This document shows, in pieces, positions 1-8,953 of a stretch of DNA of 64,000 nucleotides. The translations under genes were made by a program, and so were the position numbers. Source of the stretch: Aestuariivita sp. Lineage in GTDB: Bacteria; Pseudomonadota; Alphaproteobacteria; Rhodobacterales; Rhodobacteraceae. The DNA lies in NCBI RefSeq assembly GCF_021404545.1, contig NZ_JAAWWD010000039.1:1-64000 (forward strand), in the 5' to 3' direction. Every line of letters starts with the position of its first letter. Position 1 is the stretch's first letter. The notes beneath the pieces were generated by a model that saw only the letters and a list, made by a program, of their open reading frames with translations, did not search any database and had not been told where the DNA came from.

Positions 1-182
1 CCCCCCAGGGCGAAAAAGGCCCGCGCCCGGGCCAGAAGGGGCCGCCCCCCCTGCCCGGCCCCCGCCGCAAGGCACGCCACCGAAAGGGTCTTTAGCACCG
101 ACCGCCAGACCGATGGCGGGCGGCGCACCAGCGGCCAATAGGCCAGCGTCGCCGCGATCGCGCCAGCCCAGAAAAGCATCAT
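1..182 (-). CDS. Lysoplasmalogenase-like membrane protein (YhhN/TMEM86 family), partial
   Basis: The gene starts at the ATG at 182, overlaps the stop of the upstream fdsB-type gene by four bases (ATGA), and runs off the left edge, so only about 60 N-terminal residues are visible. They form a hydrophobic start (LFWAGAIAATLAYW), a charged turn with RRPP, then an LKTLSVACLAAGA segment and a hydrophobic stretch ending in FFALG. This order fits the first two membrane helices of YhhN-family proteins, which have a similar LKTL-type motif and continue into ALGD. Family members hydrolyse lysoplasmalogen or are uncharacterised membrane proteins. A second in-frame ATG lies at 179. The assignment rests on a short fragment. 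The overlap suggests translational coupling to the formate dehydrogenase subunit, although a functional link is not obvious. Confidence 0.55.
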   Translation of the reverse strand, partial: MMLFWAGAIAATLAYWPLVRRPPSVWRSVLKTLSVACLAAGAGQGGRPLLARARAFFALG

Positions 183-1876
183 ACCTCGTCGGGAAAATGC
201 TTGATCGTCAGCCGGATCGGGTTCGGAGCGGCCTGCCCCAGACCACAGATGGAGGCATCCGCCATCGCCTCGCACAGCTCTTCGAGCAGCGGTTGGTCCC
301 AATGGTCGGCCTGCATCAGCTTGACGGCCTTTTCGCAGCCCACCCGGCACGGCGTGCACTGTCCGCAGCTCTCATCCTCGAAAAACCGCAGCATATTCAG
401 CGCGGCGCCCTTGGCGCTGTCGTGCTCCGACAGAACCACCACGGCCGCCGAGCCGATGAAGCTGCCCAAGGGCTGCAAGGTGTCGAAATCCAGCGGCACA
501 TCGTCGATGGAGGCAGGCAACAGCCCCGAAGACGGCCCGCCCGGCTGATAGGCCTTAAAGCTGTGGCCCTCTGCCATGCCGCCCGCAGCCTCGATGATAT
601 CGGTGATGGTGGAACCTGCGGGCAGGAGATAGACCCCCGGACGGGCCACGCGGCCCGAGACCGAATAGCTGCGCAGCCCCCTGCGCCCGTTCTTTTCGGT
701 GCTGCTGAGCACCTCCGGCCCCTCGCGGCAGATGCGCGCCACCCAATGCAATGTCTCGACATTATGCACCAGCGTCGGGCGGCCAAAGACGCCGACCTGC
801 GCCACGAAAGGCGGGCGGTGACGCGGCAGGCCGCGCTTGCCTTCGATCGATTCGATCATCGCGCTTTCTTCGCCGCAGATATAGGCGCCCGCCCCCCGGC
901 GCAAATCGACATAGCCCTTATCCACAACGCCTGCGTCTTCCAGCGCTTTGATTTCACGCCGCAAAATCTCCAGCACGGCGGGGTATTCATCGCGCATATA
1001 GATGAAGCAGGTCTCGGCCTCGACCGCCCATGCGGCAATCAGCATGCCTTCAAGAAAAAGATGAGGAACACGCTCCAAGTAATAGCGATCCTTGAATGTT
1101 CCCGGTTCCCCTTCATCCCCGTTCACGGCCAGATAGCGCGGCCCGCCTTTGGCGCGCACAAAGCCCCATTTGCGCCCCGACGGAAAGCCCGCTCCGCCCA
1201 GGCCCCGCAGGCCGGAGGACAGGATCCGCTCCTGCACCTCTTCCCAGTCGCCCGTTTGACGCAGGGCAGTCAAAGCCTCATAGCCACCCGTGGCGCGGTA
1301 ATCGGCAAAGGTCTCGTAGTCGGGCAGATGCGCATGGGTGTCGCCCGCGGCAATCGCGGCCTCGACCTTGGACGGCGTGGCATGGTCGATATGGTTATGG
1401 CCCAGTTCCAGCACCGGCGCGGTATCGCACCGGCCCATGCAGGGCGCACGCAGAACCCGCACCCGGGCGGGATCGAGCCCCTCCGCCAACGCGGATTTCA
1501 GGGCCTGTGCGCCCGCCAGTTCGCAGGACAGCGAATCGCAGACGCGGATGGTCAGCGCGGGCGGCGGCGCCTCCCCTTCCTTGACCACATCGAAATGCGC
1601 ATAGAACGTGGCAACCTCATAGATCTCGGCCATGCTCAGCCGCATTTCTTCGGCCAGAGCCCGCAGATGCGCCGCCGACAGATGACCGAAGGCATCCTGG
1701 ATCAGATGCAGATGCTCGATCAGCAGATCGCGCCGCATCGGGCGTCCGGCCAGTAACGCGCGCAGCTGGTCCCAGGCGCGGTCATCAAGCTGGCGCCCTT
1801 TCGGCGTGACGCGGCCTTTGCCCTTGCCCTGTTTCCACACACCTTTTTGGCCAGACGTGTCGTGATCCAATGCCAT
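179..1876 (-). CDS. fdsB: NAD-linked formate dehydrogenase beta subunit, fused NuoE-NuoF type
   Basis: This 565-residue protein joins two modules that are separate in complex I. Residues about 40-165 are a thioredoxin-like 2Fe-2S domain of NuoE type with cysteines 113, 118, 146 and 150 (VCDSLSC and APCMGRC). Residues about 200-565 are NuoF-like, with the FMN-site glycine run GLRGLGGAGFPSG, the NAD-binding NGDEGEPGTFKDR segment, ICGEESA, and a 4Fe-4S site at C504, C507, C510 and C544. The expected role is to pass electrons from a molybdenum formate dehydrogenase catalytic subunit to NAD in the cytoplasm. A GGGAGGA ribosome site lies just upstream of the ATG. The catalytic alpha subunit is not in the window; the next gene downstream is a different membrane protein. 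Hydrogenase diaphorase subunits share these domains, but the fusion and size favour the formate dehydrogenase type. Confidence 0.85.
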   Translation of the reverse strand: MALDHDTSGQKGVWKQGKGKGRVTPKGRQLDDRAWDQLRALLAGRPMRRDLLIEHLHLIQDAFGHLSAAHLRALAEEMRLSMAEIYEVATFYAHFDVVKEGEAPPPALTIRVCDSLSCELAGAQALKSALAEGLDPARVRVLRAPCMGRCDTAPVLELGHNHIDHATPSKVEAAIAAGDTHAHLPDYETFADYRATGGYEALTALRQTGDWEEVQERILSSGLRGLGGAGFPSGRKWGFVRAKGGPRYLAVNGDEGEPGTFKDRYYLERVPHLFLEGMLIAAWAVEAETCFIYMRDEYPAVLEILRREIKALEDAGVVDKGYVDLRRGAGAYICGEESAMIESIEGKRGLPRHRPPFVAQVGVFGRPTLVHNVETLHWVARICREGPEVLSSTEKNGRRGLRSYSVSGRVARPGVYLLPAGSTITDIIEAAGGMAEGHSFKAYQPGGPSSGLLPASIDDVPLDFDTLQPLGSFIGSAAVVVLSEHDSAKGAALNMLRFFEDESCGQCTPCRVGCEKAVKLMQADHWDQPLLEELCEAMADASICGLGQAAPNPIRLTIKHFPDEV

Positions 1877-1973
1877 TGCGCGATCCTCCCCTGCGGCTCG
1901 TTACTCTATACCGCGGACCGCCCGGCGCCTGCGCTCAAAAACGACAATGTTGTGCAGTTTTGCGCGCATGGTC

Positions 1974-1989
1974 CGTTCCGATCGGAACG
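1974..1989. promoter_or_regulatory. Perfect 16-bp palindrome in divergent promoter region, possible operator
   Basis: CGTTCCGATCGGAACG is a perfect dyad about 100 bases upstream of both the fdsB-type gene (minus) and the AlkB-like gene (plus). The 200-base interval 1877-2076 carries no gene, so it must hold the promoters of both. The bound regulator is unknown. Confidence 0.4.
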
Positions 1990-2076
1990 CCACGCTGCGA
2001 ATTTTATACATTGGCGCCGTAACCAAGCGCGCAGGCCTGTGATATGCTGCACGCGCATGATGAGCGAGAGAGAGAC

Positions 2077-3150
2077 ATGTTGCGTTTTGTGATCGTCCCG
2101 TTTCTGCCGGTGGCGTTGCTGGTGGCCGCTTGCCTGCTGGGCGGGTGGTGGAGCGTTGCCGCCCTGATCAGCGTGACGCTGCTGGTCACTGGCATGGACC
2201 GGATCATGGCGCCGGCCCCGCCCGAAACGGGTGCGCGGGCGGTCGCATTGGGGCACCGGATTACAACCGCGCTGGGTCTGGCCCATCTGCTGCTGATGCC
2301 GCTGGGGATCTGGGCGCTGACCCGCAACGACGCGCTGGAGGGGGCTGCGGCCTGGGTGACGGCGCTGGCGCTGGGGCTCTTTTTTGGCCAGGTCTCCAAC
2401 TCCAACGCGCATGAGCTGATCCACCGCGCCGCCCGCTGGCCGCGCCGTCTGGGTGTGGCGGTCTATGCCAGCCTGCTGTTTGGGCATCACGCCTCGGCCC
2501 ATACGCGGGTGCATCATGTCTATGTGGCCACGCCAAAAGACCCGAATTCGGCGCCCCTGGGGATGGGGTTTTACCGGTTCTGGCCACGGGCCTGGATCGG
2601 ATCGTTTCGCGCGGGCCTTGCCGCCGAGACCCGTCTGCGCCAGGGCAAGGCCGGATCGCGCGGCCTGCACCCCTATGTGATCTACGTGGCGGGCGCCGCG
2701 CTGAGCCTTTGGGTCGGCTGGCTGATCGGCGGGCTGCCGGGCGTTGCCCTGTGGCTCGGGCTTGCGGCCTATGCGCAGATGCAGCTGATCCTGTCGGATT
2801 ATGTCCAGCATTACGGGCTGCGCCGCGCATCGCGCGCGGATGGCGGGTGGGAGCCTGCCGGTCCGAACCACAGCTGGAACGCGCCGCAATGGTATTCCTC
2901 GGCCCTGATGCTGAATGCGCCGCGCCATTCGGATCATCACGAACATCCGGCGCGCGGATTTCCCGAACTGCGTCTGAACGCGGAAACGATGCCGGTGCTG
3001 CCGCGGTCGCTGCCGGTGATGGCATCGGTTGCGCTGGTTCCGCCCCTATGGCGTCGTGTCATGGACAAACGCGCCGCCAAATGGAGCAGACCGGCAGAGC
3101 CCTCGCGCAAAGATCCGCAACCTTGCGCGCACGCCCTTGGCAGGACCTGA
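2077..3150 (+). CDS. AlkB-type membrane di-iron alkane 1-monooxygenase
   Basis: The ATG at 2077 follows a purine-rich GAGAGAGA site and is preferred to the in-frame ATG at 2044, giving 357 residues. The protein has paired hydrophobic helices at about 5-40, 65-80 and 90-107, then the histidine boxes of integral-membrane hydroxylases: HELIH at 112-116, HHASAHTRVHH at about 137-147 followed by VATPKDP, and a third box RHSDHHEHP near residue 285, with NHSWNAPQWYSS just before it. These eight or so histidines ligate the di-iron centre. Known AlkB enzymes hydroxylate terminal carbons of medium-chain alkanes using rubredoxin; roseobacters commonly carry one. No rubredoxin or rubredoxin reductase is adjacent, so electron donors must lie elsewhere. 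Related desaturases have different box spacing, so the hydroxylase assignment is fairly firm. The substrate is unknown. Confidence 0.85.
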   Translation: MLRFVIVPFLPVALLVAACLLGGWWSVAALISVTLLVTGMDRIMAPAPPETGARAVALGHRITTALGLAHLLLMPLGIWALTRNDALEGAAAWVTALALGLFFGQVSNSNAHELIHRAARWPRRLGVAVYASLLFGHHASAHTRVHHVYVATPKDPNSAPLGMGFYRFWPRAWIGSFRAGLAAETRLRQGKAGSRGLHPYVIYVAGAALSLWVGWLIGGLPGVALWLGLAAYAQMQLILSDYVQHYGLRRASRADGGWEPAGPNHSWNAPQWYSSALMLNAPRHSDHHEHPARGFPELRLNAETMPVLPRSLPVMASVALVPPLWRRVMDKRAAKWSRPAEPSRKDPQPCAHALGRT

Positions 3151-3172
3151 CCCGATCTGCCACACTCGGCCC

Positions 3173-3574
3173 ATGTTCCTACGCGCATTGATTCCGGCCG
3201 TCCTGGCCTCCACGCTGCTCGCCCCGGATGCCCAGGCCGGTATGACGGCGGAACAGTTTGAAGCCTACACGACAGGCAAGACGCTCTTTTACAGCGTAGA
3301 TGGGGCGGATTACGGGGTCGAGCGCTACCTGGACGGACGGCGGGTGCAATGGTCCTTCCTGGATGGCGAATGCATCGATGGCACATGGTACGAAGAGGCC
3401 GGGCGGATCTGCTTTGCCTATGAGGCATGGGACGCACCGCAATGCTGGTACTTCACGCAGACGCCTCGCGGGCTGAAGGCGGAGTTTGCCGATGAAAACG
3501 GCCGGATGGCAGAGTATCTTGCCTCCGACCGGGGCGAGGACATGGTGTGCCTCGGTCCCAAGATCGGCACCTGA
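3173..3574 (+). CDS. Small secreted protein of unknown function
   Basis: Starting at the ATG at 3173 gives 133 residues with a typical signal peptide (MFLRALIPAVLASTLLAPDAQAG, cleavage after AQA). The mature part is acidic and rich in tyrosine and tryptophan, with four cysteines (GECIDG, GRICFA, APQCWY, MVCLG) that could form two disulfides in the periplasm. The pattern of a GKTL segment followed by WxxxGxC and CWYF motifs loosely resembles DUF995-type periplasmic proteins, but I cannot confirm membership. The gene begins 22 bases after the AlkB-like gene and may be cotranscribed with it. It converges with xseA across a hairpin-rich spacer. Confidence 0.6.
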   Translation: MFLRALIPAVLASTLLAPDAQAGMTAEQFEAYTTGKTLFYSVDGADYGVERYLDGRRVQWSFLDGECIDGTWYEEAGRICFAYEAWDAPQCWYFTQTPRGLKAEFADENGRMAEYLASDRGEDMVCLGPKIGT

Positions 3575-3598
3575 CCAGGAACCGGCACGGGCCCAGGT

Positions 3599-3687
3599 CA
3601 TTTTCTGACGCAGAAAATGGCGCGGGACGTCCCCGTGAGCGCCCAGAAACTGTGTCAGTTTCTGCTCATTTTCTGTGTCAGAAAATG
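3599..3687. repeat. Array of three short inverted repeats between convergent genes
   Basis: Three hairpin units of 21 bases follow one another: 3599-3619 (arms CATTTTCTG/CAGAAAATG, loop ACG), 3644-3664 (CAGAAACTG/CAGTTTCTG, loop TGT) and 3667-3687 (CATTTTCTG/CAGAAAATG, loop TGT). A fourth dyad, GGGACGTCCC, sits between the first two. The first and third have identical arms. The array fills the 117-base gap between the stops of two convergent genes and may end transcription from both sides, or be a REP-like element. Confidence 0.75.
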
Positions 3688-3691
3688 GGCC

Positions 3692-5230
3692 TCAGAACAG
3701 GCTGCCTTGCTCTGGGGGCTTGGGCTTGGCGCGCGGCGCGGATTTGCCGCCCACAGTCAGGCGCCCATCCGCGAACTCGATCTCCAGGACGGCCCCGCTC
3801 CGAGCCTGCGCCTTGCGCGTCACCACCGCCCCTTCCGCACGCACCACCGCATACCCCCGCTCCAGCGTGGCCTTGTAGCTGAGCGTCTCATGCATCCGAC
3901 CTGCCGCCTCCACGCGGGCCTGCCAGCGCGCGATCTGGCCAGATCCGGCCTGTGACAGCCGTCTCGACAAGCCCGTGAGGTCCTGCACCTGCCCTTCAAG
4001 ATCAGCCCTGAGCCGCTGCGGCTGGACCAATCTGGATTGCTGGCGAAACGTATCTCGCTTGGTTGCAACGGTCCGGACCAATGCCGGGATCAGCCGGGAT
4101 GCGGTGCGGCCGACCCTCTCCCGCTCGGCACGCACCATGCGACCCAGGGTCTGCGGCCGCAACGATCCGGCACGCTCCGTCAACCGCAGCTTGCGTCGCT
4201 GAACGCTGCGGTCCAGCGCGGCAGGCAACCGGTCCGACGCCAGATCGAGCCGTTGGCGCGCCCCATCCAGCAAGGCGCCCGGTTTCGGCAAGGCCCGGCT
4301 GAGATCGCTCAGCCGTTGCCGACGCCGCTGGACAGCGGTTGCGGTGCCACGCGACAGGCGCGCACCCTGCCCCTCCACCCAGGCCAAAAGCTCCAGCCGG
4401 ACGGGCACCGCCAGTTCGGCGGCGGCTGTTGGGGTGGGCGCGCGTTGATCCGCCGCATAGTCAATCAATGTGGTATCGGTCTCATGCCCGACCGCCGAAA
4501 TCAGCGGAATGTCAGAAGAGGCCGCCGCTCTCACAACGGTCTCCTCGTTGAACCCCCACAGATCCTCGACCGACCCGCCGCCGCGGGCCACGATCAACAG
4601 ATCGGGACGGGGCAGCGCACCTCCGGGGCTCATCGCGTTGAAACCGGCAATCGCGCGCGCAACTTCGGGCGCGCAACGCTCGCCCTGCACGGCAACGGGC
4701 CAGATCAGCACCTTGCGCGGGAAGCGGTCGCGAAGACGGTGCAGGATATCGCGGATCACCGCGCCCGAGGGAGACGTGACCACACCGATCACGTCGGGCA
4801 AATATGGCAAGGCTTTTTTGCGCGTGGGGTCGAACAGCCCTTCGGCAGTCAACTGCGCCTTGCGTTTTTCCAGCATCGCCATGAGTGCGCCCATACCCGC
4901 CGGGCGGATCTCTTCGATGACCATCTGATATTTTGATTGCCCGGGGAAGGTGGTCAGGCGCCCAACGGCCACAACCTCCATCCCCTCTTCCGGCTGCGTG
5001 GTCTGGCGCGCGGCCACCCCTTTCCACATCACACCGGCAAGCACCGCGCGATCATCCTTGAGATCGAGATAGACATGCCCCGACCGAGGCCGCGACACGC
5101 GGCCCACCTCGGCCCGGATGCGCACATGGGAAAACTCCCCCTCGATCATGCGCTTGATCGCGCCCGAAATCTCAGAGACCGAAAACTCCGGCGCGTTCTG
5201 CCCCGGTTCGGGCGTGTCGATCAGGTCCAT
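3692..5230 (-). CDS. xseA: Exodeoxyribonuclease VII large subunit
   Basis: XseA is the catalytic subunit of the cytoplasmic nuclease that degrades single-stranded DNA from both ends, in complex with several copies of XseB. The start is the ATG at 5230 (MDLIDTPEP), because the N-terminal OB-fold begins there (EFSVSEISGAIKRMIEGEF and the VRIRAEVGRVSRPRSGHVYLDLKD segment); the reading frame extends further upstream without family similarity. The 512-residue length is normal to slightly long. The central catalytic domain shows IGVVTSPSGAVIRDILHRL, the RGGGSVEDLWGFNEE block and SAVGHETDTTLID. A long arginine-rich coiled region follows and the tail ends GYAVVRAEG and a basic KPKPPEQGSLF stretch. 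It is transcribed divergently from purD, a common arrangement in Rhodobacterales. Confidence 0.95.
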   Translation of the reverse strand: MDLIDTPEPGQNAPEFSVSEISGAIKRMIEGEFSHVRIRAEVGRVSRPRSGHVYLDLKDDRAVLAGVMWKGVAARQTTQPEEGMEVVAVGRLTTFPGQSKYQMVIEEIRPAGMGALMAMLEKRKAQLTAEGLFDPTRKKALPYLPDVIGVVTSPSGAVIRDILHRLRDRFPRKVLIWPVAVQGERCAPEVARAIAGFNAMSPGGALPRPDLLIVARGGGSVEDLWGFNEETVVRAAASSDIPLISAVGHETDTTLIDYAADQRAPTPTAAAELAVPVRLELLAWVEGQGARLSRGTATAVQRRRQRLSDLSRALPKPGALLDGARQRLDLASDRLPAALDRSVQRRKLRLTERAGSLRPQTLGRMVRAERERVGRTASRLIPALVRTVATKRDTFRQQSRLVQPQRLRADLEGQVQDLTGLSRRLSQAGSGQIARWQARVEAAGRMHETLSYKATLERGYAVVRAEGAVVTRKAQARSGAVLEIEFADGRLTVGGKSAPRAKPKPPEQGSLF

Positions 5231-5303
5231 CCGGCTCACCTTGTCACTGGCACGCTGCCAGCTTAGAACGCCCAGAAGGCAAGGCCAAGCGGAAGGGCAC
5301 GCG

Positions 5304-6569
5304 ATGAACATCCTGATCCTGGGCGGCGGCGGCCGCGAACATGCATTGGCCTGGGCCGTGCTGCAAAACCCCAAATGCGACAAGCTGATCGTGGCGCCGG
5401 GCAATGCCGGGATCGCCCAGATCGCCGATTGCGCCCGGCTGAACATCGAGGATGGCGGCGCGGTGGTCACCTTTGCCGAGGAAAACGCGATTGATTTCAT
5501 CATCGTCGGCCCCGAAGCGCCGCTGGCCGCGGGCGTCGCGGACCGATTGCGCGAGGCGGGCATGCTGGTCTTTGGCCCTTCGGCGGCCGCCGCGCGGCTG
5601 GAAGCTTCCAAACGCTTTACCAAAGAGATTTGCGATGCCGCAGGCGCACCCACCGCAGGCTATCGCCATTTCACCGATCCGGACGCGGCCAAGGCCTATA
5701 TCCGCGCCCAAGGTGCCCCGATCGTGGTCAAGGCCGATGGCCTTGCGGCGGGCAAGGGCGTGATCGTGGCGATGGATGAGGCAACCGCGCTGGCGGCGGT
5801 GGACGATATGTTCGGCGGCGCCTTTGGAGGTGCCGGCGCCGAAGTGGTGATCGAAGACTTCATGCAGGGGGAAGAGGCCTCGTTCTTTGTCCTGTGCGAT
5901 GGCGAGACGGTTCTGCCCATCGGCACCGCTCAGGATCACAAGCGCGTGGGCGAAGGCGATACCGGGCTCAATACCGGCGGGATGGGGGCTTACTCCCCCG
6001 CCCCGGTGCTGACCGACGCGGTGGCCCGGCGCGCGCTGGATGAAATCATCCGCCCCACGATGGCGGAGATGACCCGTCGCGGCATGCCCTATCAGGGCGT
6101 GCTTTATGCCGGTTTGATGATCCAGGACGGGGCGCCCCGGCTGGTGGAATACAACGTCCGCTTCGGCGATCCCGAATGTCAGGCGCTGATGATGCGGCTG
6201 GGCGCGCAGGCGATGGATCTGATGCATGCCTCTGCCGAAGGTCGGCTGGCCGAGGCGCAGGTGAACTGGTCGGACGATCACGCAATGACGGTGGTGCTGG
6301 CTGCCAAGGGTTATCCCGGCAGCTATGCGACAGGCAGTGTCATCGGCGGGCTGGACGCTTTGCCAGAAACGAGCTTTGCAATGTGTTTTCACGCAGGCAC
6401 CACGCGCGCCGAGGGACGGTTTCTGGCATCAGGCGGACGGGTGTTGAACGCAACCGCACGGGGCGCCACATTGCAAGAGGCGCGCGACCGGGCCTATGCG
6501 ATGGCCGATGCGGTGGATTGGCCGGAGGGTTTCTATCGGCGCGATATCGGCTGGCGCGCGCTGGAGTGA
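5304..6569 (+). CDS. purD: Phosphoribosylamine-glycine ligase
   Basis: PurD joins phosphoribosylamine and glycine with ATP in step two of de novo purine synthesis. The start is the ATG at 5304, giving 421 residues, because the conserved beginning MNILILGGGGREHALAW starts there. The ATP-grasp fold is visible: PGNAGIAQIA, VGPEAPLAAGVAD, FGPS, the IVVKADGLAAGKGV nucleotide loop, EDFMQGEEASFFVLCDG, TGGMGAYSPAPV, and the metal-binding VEYNVRFGDPECQ. The C-terminal part (AAKGYPGSYATG, FHAGT, SGGRVLNATARG) is complete. It stands alone and is divergent from xseA over a 73-base spacer that must hold both promoters. Confidence 0.97.
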   Translation: MNILILGGGGREHALAWAVLQNPKCDKLIVAPGNAGIAQIADCARLNIEDGGAVVTFAEENAIDFIIVGPEAPLAAGVADRLREAGMLVFGPSAAAARLEASKRFTKEICDAAGAPTAGYRHFTDPDAAKAYIRAQGAPIVVKADGLAAGKGVIVAMDEATALAAVDDMFGGAFGGAGAEVVIEDFMQGEEASFFVLCDGETVLPIGTAQDHKRVGEGDTGLNTGGMGAYSPAPVLTDAVARRALDEIIRPTMAEMTRRGMPYQGVLYAGLMIQDGAPRLVEYNVRFGDPECQALMMRLGAQAMDLMHASAEGRLAEAQVNWSDDHAMTVVLAAKGYPGSYATGSVIGGLDALPETSFAMCFHAGTTRAEGRFLASGGRVLNATARGATLQEARDRAYAMADAVDWPEGFYRRDIGWRALE

Positions 6570-7018
6570 GCCCGGCAGGTTCGGCCCGCGCGGGGCTGCC
6601 CCGGCAGGCTGTGATCCGAACCGATTGAGTATCGACATCAGGAAGGCGGATCCGCCGAACTGGCGATGGCCGCAGCGGCCCCCGGATCCTGGATCCGAGT
6701 GCGTTTGCGATATGCGCGATGGGAAAACCATCTGTCCCGAGCGTACCGTCGAGCGTGTCAGACCCGGACGGTATTTGCAGCTGCGGGAGGGGGTTTAACG
6801 CGAACGCATTGACGATGTCTTATGGCACCGCGCGCTCAAGGCCGAAATGGCCGCGCCCGGCCTCGGGCGGGGCCAATCCCGACATTTGACCGCAGAGGCC
6901 CGTACAAGGGGCACAGCGGACGTTCGACATAGGCCGCCAAACTGCCCTCCCGTCCGCGGAGCAGGGCGGGCGCCCCGCCGGGGGTAGGCGCGGACCGGAC
7001 AGCGCATGTGGGTTGGTC
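6570..7018. other. 449-base gap without a recognised gene
   Basis: No convincing gene is visible. A short frame on the plus strand (TTG at 6625 to stop at 6798) encodes a cysteine-containing peptide with CVCDMRDGKTICPERT, but its start has no clear ribosome site and I recognise no family. The section 6890-7010 is GC-rich, with several short GGGCGGGCGCC-like inverted pieces that might act as terminators. Confidence 0.4.
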
Positions 7019-7753
7019 CTAGTCCGGGCATCCAAGTTGGGCATCGACCGATGCGCGGCCGCGGAAAGCCTCGATTGGGGTCGCTGCCAGACCATCCGCG
7101 CCAAGCCTGACAGCCAAAATCCTGGACCAGCGTGCATCGGCCAGGATCATTTCCGGCCCCTGCCCGCAATTGCGAAGGCCGCCGGTGATGAAATCCTCGC
7201 CGATCCGATGGTTGGTCAGCCCGGTCAGCGTTGCAATTTCGGTGAAGCTCTCTGGCGTGAAGCGCCAGACGCGCAGGGTCTTGGCCAGATGCGGGCGGTC
7301 GACATAGGCAATCTCGATATGCCCGTCGCCATCCAGATCGGCGGCCCCCACGGGCGCCAGCCAGCGAAAGCGGGTCCCGATCATCGGCGTGCTGGCGATC
7401 GTGCCGATCGTGCCGCCGACAAGCCCCAGAACCACCAGTTGCGCGCCATAGCGTTGATGTGCCGCGACCGCGACCACTTCGGGCAAACCATCTCCGGTGA
7501 TGTCCCAGAGCCGGGGCGCGGTGTCTTCAAAGACCATGTCAGCGCGCGCCGGGATGCGGTAGGTTCTGGTGCCTTCTCCCGACGCCTCGCGAACGGTGAC
7601 CATCAGCGCGGCCCATTCCTCCTCATCGCCCAGAACGCCATGGGGATAGGCCAGGGTGGGCTCGGCATAGTCGGCCGCCACGATGTCCTGCGCGTCGGCC
7701 TGGCCCGCCAGGCCCAGCCATCCCGCCAGAACAAGTGCCGGGATGCCGCGCAT
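7019..7753 (-). CDS. Secreted FG-GAP/VCBS-like repeat protein
   Basis: The 244-residue product starts with a signal peptide (MRGIPALVLAGWLGLAGQADAQ). The mature protein carries beta-propeller style calcium-binding repeats: WDITGDGLPEVVAVAA near residues 81-96 and ADLDGDGHIEIAYVD near 137-151, matching the DxDGDGxxE pattern of FG-GAP/VCBS blades. Such proteins usually sit in the periplasm or outside the cell. There are only about two clear repeats, so the protein may be a single small domain. The stop lies one codon-length before the ferredoxin gene region ends, and the two genes share an orientation with a two-base gap, so they probably form one transcript with the ferredoxin upstream. A role in iron-sulfur chemistry is not suggested by the sequence. 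Confidence 0.7.
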   Translation of the reverse strand: MRGIPALVLAGWLGLAGQADAQDIVAADYAEPTLAYPHGVLGDEEEWAALMVTVREASGEGTRTYRIPARADMVFEDTAPRLWDITGDGLPEVVAVAAHQRYGAQLVVLGLVGGTIGTIASTPMIGTRFRWLAPVGAADLDGDGHIEIAYVDRPHLAKTLRVWRFTPESFTEIATLTGLTNHRIGEDFITGGLRNCGQGPEMILADARWSRILAVRLGADGLAATPIEAFRGRASVDAQLGCPD

Positions 7754-7755
7754 GA

Positions 7756-8151
<396 letters not shown>

Positions 8152-8406
8152 CTAGACAAGCGATGTAGGACACACCAGCCCCTTTTGCGACCCCGGGCGA
8201 TGTCGAGCGCAAATCGGAGCCATGTTCCTGGGTTTGCACGGCGGAGGGGCACCCCGTCTTGCAGGCCAATCGGTGGCGGGCGGTGATATACGCCGCGCCT
8301 TGCAGGACACACATCGCCCGATGACACGGGTCTTTGACTCAAAAAGCTGGGAGACCGGACGCGATTGAGGTATCTTGCGGCAAAACGACCGCCCGCAGAG
8401 GCTGAG

Positions 8407-8946
8407 ATGAGCAGACTTTCACTTAAAGGGGCCGCCTTTGGCGCGCTGGGTTTTGCGGTAGCGGCCTGAACCTCGGTGCCGGTGCCGGATGTCGCAGCCC
8501 TGCGCGAGCCGGATCTGGCCTTTCTGACGCAGGTCGCGCCACCCGGGGCCGAACCGGGCACCTGCTGGGGCAAGACCACAACACCCGCGATCATCGAAAC
8601 GGTGACCGAACAGGTGATGCTGCAACCGGCCGAGGTGAGCACGGACGGAACCGTCTTGCAGCCCGCGATCTACAAGACCGAAACCCGCCAGGCCATCGTC
8701 CGCGAGCGCAAGGAAACCTGGTTCCAGACACCCTGCCCCACCGACATGACGCCTGAGTTCATCCGCTCGGTCCAGCGCGCGCTTGCGGCGCGGGACGTCT
8801 ATTCAGGCGCGATCTCGGGCGAGATGGATGCCCGCACACGCGCTGCCGTGCGCCGGTTTCAAAAGCCGCAAGGGCTCGATTCAGGCATTCTGTCTCTGGC
8901 GGCGGCGCGCCAGCTGGGCCTGGCCGAGATCCGGCCCGAAATCTGA
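8407..8946 (+). pseudogene. Peptidoglycan-binding lipoprotein gene with TGA at the lipobox cysteine
   Basis: The frame opens at the ATG at 8407, six bases after AGAGGCTG, and encodes a lipoprotein-like signal (MSRLSLKGAAFGALGFAVAA). Codon 21, at 8467-8469, is TGA, exactly where the lipobox cysteine (normally TGC or TGT) is expected; the frame then continues in register as TSVPVPDV and so on for about 158 codons to 8946. The C-terminal 60 residues (TPEFIRSVQRALAARDVY to ARRFQ-like VRRFQKPQG) are a peptidoglycan-binding domain of PF01471 type. A GTG at 8476 could start a shorter protein without a signal. One base change from TGC to TGA explains the break, so a recent nonsense mutation or a sequence error is most likely. 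Confidence refers to the gene and its interruption. Confidence 0.75.
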
Positions 8947-8953
8947 GACAAAA

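Noticed and set aside
113-1756. 547-residue open frame on the plus strand
   Set aside because: It is antisense to the clear formate dehydrogenase beta subunit, with no family motif and a composition typical of reverse-strand GC-rich frames.
6795-7169. 124-residue minus-strand frame
   Set aside because: It is rich in Arg, Pro and Gly, overlaps the end of the FG-GAP-like gene in another frame, and has no domain.
8467-8469. Selenocysteine reading of the TGA codon
   Set aside because: A selenocysteine at a lipobox is not established and no obvious insertion element was recognised; a nonsense change or error is simpler. It is kept only as an alternative in the finding.
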